Positions 58,084 through 64,000 of a DNA stretch of 64,000 nt are shown here, piece after piece. Numbering within the stretch: the first letter of the stretch is position 1; the number at the start of each line of letters is the position of its first letter. The notes under the pieces are model-generated. The model had not been told where the DNA came from. It worked only from the letters and a program-made list of their open reading frames with translations, and made no database searches. The DNA is from Vitellaria paradoxa (Eukaryota; Streptophyta; Magnoliopsida; Ericales; Sapotaceae): assembly GCA_019916065.1 (NCBI GenBank), contig CM034241.1, positions 25,290,340-25,354,339 on the forward strand, read 5' to 3'. The position numbers and the translations under genes are program-made.

Positions 58084-58125
58084 CCAACTTGGTTTAAATC
58101 TTGACCAACTTGGTTTAAATCTTGA
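58084..58125. repeat. 21-bp tandem duplication
   Basis: Two identical units (58084-58104, 58105-58125) containing AACTTGGTTTAAATCTTGA, at the end of the transposase frame; each encodes the same TWFKS before a stop. Confidence 0.9.
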
Positions 58126-58974
58126 CCTAGATATAGTTGAATGATCAAATTTTCTTAATTATTCACGTAATTGATTTGAACTATACCTAATGTGCATCAT
58201 TTTACACAATGTAGATGAATCAATTGAGATCTCACTAATTGTTAATAACTCTCACTGATTGTTAACTAAGATGGATTGTTTCTTATTAAATAGATTGTTG
58301 GAGATAAGGCTCATCTATTTTCAGAGTTTTATAAAAACACTCGTTTGACCAAAAAAAAAATAAAAAAAATAAAGAAATAGGAAACTACTACATTCATCCA
58401 AAATGCCATGAAAATTACGTACGTGTAAATCTTTATTTTTTCAAAATTATTTTTTTTATTTCTATTTCTTAAAAAGATAACTTGTAATTATTTTTCCATA
58501 TATGTATAGGATGAGATTGCCAAGCATGAGGTTGAGAAATCGGATTAAGGTGCACTACTTTATATGTCAAAGCAGTTATTGCAGATGGTGCTTGGAGAAA
58601 AATTGAGGTATCTACTAGGACTTGGGAAGGGCCTAAAACCGTCTTCCTCAATAAGATCTACAAAGTCTTCTAAAATGGTGTTACGAGGAGCTTGAAAGGC
58701 TAAGGGTACAAATTCAAGGGCAAGATAAGCACTTATAGATGTATGAAAAGGAGAGAATGAGATGACGAGGAGAGACAAAACAAGTTAAGAAATTATTTGT
58801 GATTGTGTGAGATAAATTTGGTGGAGATGGTTCAAACAGTAATATGGGAGGGCCCCGGCATGATTTGCTAAGAATTTTCTTTAAGCCCAAATTATTTTTC
58901 AAATTAATTGTAACCACATATATTAAGATTATATAATCATTGGCAAAACATCTCGGGGTGCGAAACATGTATGG
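58126..58974 (+). other. CACTA interior, no recognisable gene
   Basis: AT-rich sequence with A runs near 58350. Short open frames on both strands have no recognisable motif. An Arg/Lys-rich stretch of the plus strand (58680-58800) may be a remnant of a second CACTA protein, but I cannot show it. Confidence 0.35.
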
Positions 58975-59870
58975 GCACCTCCCCCGTGGCCTAGGAAACT
59001 TGTAAAAAATAGACCTCTCAAGCTACAAAATCTCATGCATCCCCTTGTTTCTATCAAACACGTATAAGGACCTCCCTCGGGGGCCTATGAAACTAATAGA
59101 AACAAACTGGGCATCATTCTAGTGCACAATTTGAATGAAAGTTGTTGTTTTAAGTTGGACATAGAACTCTCAGGGTGCAAAACCTCACATGACTCCTTCG
59201 TTTCTATCAAACACATACATACAGCTCCCTTAGGGCCTATGGAACTGATGGAAAAAAAATTATGCATCATTTCGGTGCTCCGTTTGAAAATTAGTGATGA
59301 AAGTTATAGTTTTAAGTAGGAAATAGGCTTCCTAGCGTGCAAAATCTCACATAACCCCTTTGCTTCTATCAAACATGTACAGATACCTCTCTTGGGCCTA
59401 AGGAACCTGTAGAAAAAAACTAAGCATCATTCTGGTGCACAATTTGAAATTTAGTAATGAAGGTCATAGTTTAAAGTCAGAAGTAGGCCTCTTAGGGTGC
59501 AAAATCTCACGTGGCCCCCTTGTTTCTACCAAACACATATAGACACCTCCCTCAGAGCCTAGGAAACTTGTAGAAAAAAAAAATAGCATCATTTTGATGC
59601 ATGGTTTAAAATTTACTAATGAAATTCATAGTTTCAAATCATAAATAGGCATCTTGGGGTCCAAAATCTCATATGCCCCCTCACTTTAACCAAACACATA
59701 TAGACACCTCCCCCAAGGCCTAGGAAACTTGTAGAAAAAAATCGAGTATTATTCTGATGCATGGTTTGAAATTTAGTAATGAACGTTGTAGTTTTAAGTC
59801 AAAAAATAAGCCTCTTAGGGGTACAAACCTCACAAGGCCTCTTGTTTCTATCGAACATGTACAAGCACCT
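58975..59870. repeat. Tandem array, about 160-bp unit, five to six copies
   Basis: The word ACCTCCC(C/T)...GCCTAGGAAACTTGTAGAAAAAA (shortened here) recurs at about 58977, 59072, 59222, 59385, 59547 and 59706, and the array ends near 59865. The first interval is only about 94 bp; the rest are 150-163 bp. Each unit also has CATCATT(C/T)TG(G/A)TGC and GTGCAAAATCTCAC. Internal tandem arrays are common in plant CACTA elements. Confidence 0.88.
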
Positions 59871-60329
59871 TTCTCATCTCTATCAAGCATATATGACCCC
59901 CTCGTATCATCTATATATGGTTATCTCATATTTTATATCCATATATATCTGTGTTCATCATTTAACTTCATGTTATAATATCACAAGTGCCACTCCCAAG
60001 TACTGCCTGGCAATTAAAAACTATTATAAATCCCAGGATGTACTTGAAGACCTAGACTTGTTTATTTTTAAGTTATGTATTGCTTATTTTGCTGTTTAAG
60101 GATTCGATATATAACTAATGAAGTACTTTTGATTGTTGGGACTCTAGTCTTCTAATTAATGGATCTTTGTTGTCGGTACTAAACAATTGTTGACTGTAAT
60201 TTTTTATTTGGTTGGAGTTTCATTTTTGTAATTAAAATTGTAGATTTTAGTTTAATTATATGGTTGTCATTTTTGTATTTTTGTAGATATTGTTAATTTA
60301 ATTATTATTTTTGCACTGGAAATAATTTA
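59871..60329. other. Spacer between tandem array and subterminal repeats
   Basis: AT-rich and without a recognisable frame; probably CACTA 3' non-coding sequence. Confidence 0.4.
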
Positions 60330-61370
60330 GAAAACCACAAAGGTACAAGTTTTAAAATTTATAATTAACTTTGGTGACCAATTGGTTGCTGAAGGTAGCC
60401 TATTGTTTATAGATGCCCATTGTTATATAAACAAGAAAGATTAAGTGACCAATTAATCATACAAAGTTTACCCTTTAGTGACCAAATGATTGCCAAAAGT
60501 TTAACTTTAGTGACTAATTGGTCACTGAAGGTATCAAAGTATTTAATTCAAAAACATTTAACAACCAATTGATCACTTAAAGTGTCAATTTTTGCAAATG
60601 TACAACGCCTTTAGCGACCAAAATGTGGTCAGCAAATGTTAATCTTTAGCGACCAAGTCTAAATTTTGTTGGCAAAGCTATCTGTGACTAAGGTTCACTA
60701 ACCAAGTGGCGACCAAAAATGGTTTGGTCAGTAAGGACAGAACCAGGAATTTAAGTAGAGAGGAGCTAATTCTTATAAATTTTAATATTTCTTCTCCAAC
60801 CTCAAAAATACAATCCCAGAATCAAGCAGTCTATTTGGAGGTAATGGGCTTAAAAAACAAAACAAATATACAAAGTCTATTCACAGACTCATTTAAAAAT
60901 TATTCAACAAACTAGATCAGAATATTAATCGTCCAACTCAAGAATAAAGTCTTATAGGTTACTAATGGCTCAAAGTAAAAGAGATAGGGTGACAAGTTTG
61001 AATGAAATATATTTATTTACTTAGGGCTGGGGTGACCATTTTGAAAAAAATATATATATACATTTATAAATACTTTTTTTAAAGGTAAAACAACTGAGAA
61101 CTAACAATGCTGAAAGAGAGAAAATCGAATTTGATACTTCCAATAACACAAACTTTAAGGTAAACTCTTCACCATTAGGTTAATCCCATTTTGTTACAAT
61201 AAATATACTTATATATATATTTTTTTTCCAATATTTAGGGGGAGGGGCCATGGCCTGTTATGGTAATAGGGTAGTTCCACACCCCTATTGGTCAACAAAG
61301 GTACTAGTGACCAAATTGAGACTTTTATTGACCAAATATTTGGTTGTTAAAGGTGTTGTTTCTTGTAGTG
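60330..61370 (+). repeat. CACTA subterminal repeats and right terminus
   Basis: Many copies of GACCAA or TTGGTC occur in both orientations, clustered at 60368-60735 and 61295-61345, for example GTGACCAATTGGTTGC, GTGACCAATTAATC and TTTAGCGACCAA. A 0.5-kb stretch (60750-61280) lies between the clusters and has few motifs. The element ends at 61370 with the complement of CACTACAAGAAA. TCA at 61371-61373 would be the 3-bp target duplication. Confidence 0.85.
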
Positions 61371-61627
61371 TCAACACAATCCACACACGCACATCACATA
61401 TCACATATGCGTAAGTACTCTATGAGATTGGTCCATGGCCACAACGCACAATCACCAGCATACCACTACAGGTACCAGCGACCAGTGTTGAGCACTAAAT
61501 ATCTACCAAAACAGGCATCTATTAATTTAGTATAAACCAAACACAAATATGCTTTGTGGTTTCTAGCCCACTAGAAGCATTATCTAAACCATGTGCATGT
61601 TTAGGAAATTTTAACCCATAGGTACAT
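61371..61627. other. Flank between CACTA end and Athila-like LTR
   Basis: No gene seen. At 61464 CACTACAGGTACCAGCGACC resembles the start of another CACTA end; this is too short to assign. Confidence 0.4.
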
Positions 61628-63095
61628 TGATTGCTCACAATCATTGTTGATTTTAACCTAATTTCACACTTCTCTTTTGAACATTTTAGCATGCATGTTT
61701 TGATTATTTATATTGTTTTTATGTGCTTTGTGAGGATATGGAAAAAAACACCCAAAGAAAGGCCGCTTGGAAATTTAAACAAGCAAATCAGCAAAGAGGT
61801 GGAAGAGCTTATGCAAATGAGCCTAAAAGCCAAGAAAACACCAAAACTAATCATCAAGGACTTCGTGGAGCTGAACGAAGTCTAAAATGAAGCAAAAGAG
61901 ACAGATCCATCCATGGCAACCCGATAGTGTCTGGACAACACAAACTAGTAAGCTCGAGCCTCCAGACTTCGAAGATAAAAATCCCCACTGCCCTCTAGCA
62001 TCTCAACGACATCGAGACGTGGCAGCCTCGATTGTTTAGCTTTTAGGGTTTTTTTCACATTTGTTTGTAAGTATAGATGCTGTATCAGACTTTAGGGGGG
62101 CATTCATACATTTTAGGATTACTTTTCTAAGAGTTTTTTTTAAGTTTTAGAGAGTTTTCATTACATTTGATTTAAAGATTTGGATTCAAGAATTAGGTTT
62201 AGTTAAAGTTTTGTAACATGATTTCATTTCTCTCTATTCTAGGGTTTATGTGTAAGTGACTTGTTCTTCAATATTTTCAATTAAAAGTTTTTCGTTTCAG
62301 TTTGCCTTCTTCTGTTTCTACTTCCTACTTGTTTTACAACATTTACACATGTTTTGTTTTATTTCTTCTCAACTTAAAAATTAAAAATGGATGTTCGTTT
62401 TTTTCGCATAGTTTTGTTTACAATTTAAATATGCTAGACTAAATCCAACTTGGTTTTAACCAAGGAATGTAACAGAAGAGAAAAAGATAAAATCGAATAT
62501 TATGATTTTAAACATAATATATTTTTGATTAAATTATAAAACTTGTTGAGTCTAGGTTTAACCCTAAAAATCAAGTCACCCGTGTTATAATCTGCCTTTG
62601 GATGCTCGTGCACACCAAGTTACTGTTCAATGTCCCGATGACTTCGAATCTGATTTCAAAATCCCAGTTCAATGCTTGTTTTACAAAAGGTTTTTAAAAT
62701 TAAAATTTTCAACCTAGCGCTATATGCGTAAATGCTACGTTGAGTTATAAACATATTTGAATCGATCTCTTTGAATCCATTACAGGAGTAGGTTAAAACC
62801 AAGTGTTTTCATTTAAGAGTAATTTGCTAAAAATTTATTCGTGTTTTTTTTCGTTAGTGTTTTTAGTTTAAGTTTTATGTTTAAGCGTCCTTTAAACCTA
62901 TTTTCAAAAATCCCAGAAGATTGTTTTTCTCTTTGCTGTTTACTATTCTTTGCAAGTGCTTTCACAACAAATTTTCCCCAAAACAATTAGTCACACACTT
63001 GCTTCCTGTGAAGATGACCTACGACTTACCTAGACTAAACTATGACCACCTCTTGCACTTGAAAGTATAACTCCTTCAATTTCTGAGAGCAATCA
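61628..63095 (+). repeat. Athila-like 5' LTR (third family member)
   Basis: 1,468 bp, from TGATTGCTCACAATCA to GAGCAATCA. The right edge is set by the primer site six bases on, the left by the TGATTG hairpin start shared with other Athila-type LTRs here. The preceding TACAT may be the target duplication; its partner lies beyond the window. Confidence 0.75.
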
Positions 63096-63100
63096 AGTTT

Positions 63101-63118
63101 TTGGCGCTATTACCAAAG
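63101..63118 (+). promoter_or_regulatory. Decayed tRNA-Asp-type primer binding site
   Basis: TTGGCGCTATTACCAAAG keeps the TGGCGC start of the Athila primer site but has several changes, mostly G or C to A or T, over the rest. Confidence 0.65.
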
Positions 63119-63277
63119 AGCAACAGTTAGTGTGACGAACTCAAAAAGCTTGTGGCGGAATGTCCTTGCCACCATCTTTAACATGGTAGCATTTAGACTT
63201 CCAGGTGATATCACTCCATCCTTCTTTATAACTTTTATTTTCACTTTTATTTTGTTTTCTCTTTTTCATTTTTGTAA

Positions 63278-64000
63278 TTGATAGGGAGAATTAATTGTTG
63301 CATGTTTCTAAGGTCGGGTAAAGTTGTAGTGGGAGAAGTTGAACTAAAAGAGCTAACTTACCAACCCTCACACTCAGACTCGTACTTCACTATGTCACTC
63401 ACTTTCTCATTTGATTCAATGGACAATATACCGGGTGATGGGAGTCATCATAAGGAATATTTTCCCAAGGATGCTCCTGAGTTTTTATCTCTTAGGCATC
63501 ATTTGAACCTAACTAGGCAGGTGACACTCTCATGCATACTTTTGCCCATAAATCATGATCAATTTAATCTGAGACCGAGCATGATTCAACTCCTTCCCAC
63601 TTTTCATGGAATGGATTCTAAGAATCCATGCACTCACATGAAAGAGTTTAAAGAAGTGGTTGGCACATATATGGACTAGTACGCTAATGAGAATGTGGTT
63701 CAACTTAAGTTGTTCCACTTTTTCACTCAAAGATAAAGCCAAGTCTCATTTTCAAAACTCTCACGCCCTCGTTCTATTGGAACGTGGGGTAAAATGTAAG
63801 CTACCTTCCTTAAGAAATACCTTCCAACTTAAAGGACTGCAGCTTTGCAAAACATGCTCATGAACTTTTCTTGCATGTCCCATGAGACCTTTAGTCAAGT
63901 GTAGGAGAGATTTAAGGACCTTATAGCTGCATGCCCTCACTATGGATTCGCTCATTGGAGACTTTATAGTCCCTTTTACAATGCCTTGACTCCTGAATTC
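63278..64000 (+). pseudogene. Athila-like gag, runs off the window
   Basis: The first open part (63278-63679) carries PEFLSLRHHLNLTRQ and FHGMDSKNPCTHMKEFKEVV, typical of the gag N-terminal half in this lineage. After frame changes near 63720-63740, SRPRSIGTWGKM, ATFLKKYLPT, RTAALQNMLMNFSC and ERFKDLIAACPHYGFAHWRL align with the gag at 30467-30710 (same order, clearly diverged). Stops and frameshifts are present. The zinc knuckle and pol would lie past 64000. Confidence 0.82.

Larger units (their letters stand above)
53308..58125 (+). pseudogene. TNP2-like CACTA transposase, interrupted by a solo LTR
   Basis: It starts MDKSWMKLKD, then a stop, then the transposase-associated domain with IQCPCVNCMKVS. 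An acidic linker (53551-53745) follows. Core blocks appear in shifting frames: KIALDIRWHKEKRVDDGML at about 54205-54260, SDGFNSFGNMSKSY near 54390-54430, then VMWTINDFPAYDNLLRW and MACPNYNKEH (54653-54750). The DUF4218 region shows FFDFMVHLPIHLPHEANLGG (about 55510-55570) and GSIAKAYVLEECLSLYSMYL (about 55750-55810). After the solo LTR (55945-57859) it resumes with EMAHWFAIYNSSKIDLYLE, a probable intron (57921-58017), and LNDIIKRQMDLFPTWFK. Stops and frameshifts are many; it is inactive. Confidence 0.85.
53308..61370 (+). mobile_element. Second CACTA element, plus strand, left end not found
   Basis: A TNP2-type transposase (from 53308), an intronic and non-coding part with a 160-bp tandem array, subterminal GACCAA/TTGGTC repeats and a right terminus ending TTTCTTGTAGTG at 61370, whose complement CACTACAAGAAA is the classic CACTA terminal repeat. 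The left terminus was not seen before 53308; earlier insertions may have displaced or removed it. An Athila-like solo LTR lies inside. Confidence 0.8.

Noticed and set aside
58714..60099. Several open frames on both strands across the tandem array.
   Set aside because: They follow the 160-bp repeats and have no family motif; repeats of non-stop length keep frames open by chance.
61464..61484. CACTACAGGTACCAGCGACC looks like the start of a further CACTA element.
   Set aside because: Only about 20 bases resemble a terminus, no subterminal repeats or transposase follow, and an Athila-like LTR starts at 61628.

Overview
The window is plant nuclear DNA, most likely from a eudicot, made almost entirely of nested transposable elements. 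Plant origin is shown by Ty3 chromoviruses with C-terminal chromodomains, Athila-type Ty3 elements with a tRNA-Asp primer site, Ty1/copia gag remnants, CACTA (En/Spm) transposases of the TNP2 family and a TRIM element. The species cannot be named from this. I see no intact host gene; two short exon-like segments near 22.7 and 23.4 kb are the only candidates for host coding sequence.

Layout. 1-3214: the end of a minus-strand CACTA element (transposase start plus terminal repeats). 3217-4350: the integrase end of a Reina-like chromovirus, abutting the CACTA terminus. 4999-5716 and 17841-18470: two halves of a Tork-like copia body, split by a 12.1-kb Tekay/Del-like chromovirus (5717-17840) with 3.6-kb LTRs and a GTAGA target duplication. 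19.7-23.6 kb: AT-rich DNA with a 0.6-kb direct repeat and the exon candidates. 23589-27995: a minus-strand SIRE-like copia element with LTRs, primer site and polypurine tract but almost no coding capacity. 28091-43963: an Athila-like element framed by ATAAG duplications and broken inside by a 100-N gap. 44107-49833: a decayed minus-strand Tekay-like element carrying a solo LTR of its own family in its gag zinc knuckle. 49.8-52.8 kb: a second SIRE-like remnant holding a 315-bp TRIM. 53308-61370: a second CACTA element (plus strand), split by an Athila-like solo LTR and ending in tandem repeats and a CACTA terminus. 61628-64000: the 5' LTR and gag of another Athila-like element.

The main structural anomaly is that 33998-43963 repeats 3217-29794 in the same order, except that about 16.7 kb is skipped at a four-base CAAT microhomology. 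The copy starts directly after the N gap and within three bases of where the CACTA element ends in the first copy. The simplest reading is that a second haplotype of this locus, carrying a large deletion, was scaffolded behind the first. A real duplication is not excluded.

All coding regions carry stops or frameshifts, so nothing here looks able to move by itself. Element boundaries that rest on matched target duplications, paired LTRs or primer sites are firm; clade names rest on motif recognition only. I found no new gene system. The most unusual non-coding signals are tRNA-like modules in the Tekay LTR, a palindromic GGTTCGAACC array in the Athila LTR, and a terminal hairpin at Athila-type LTR starts.
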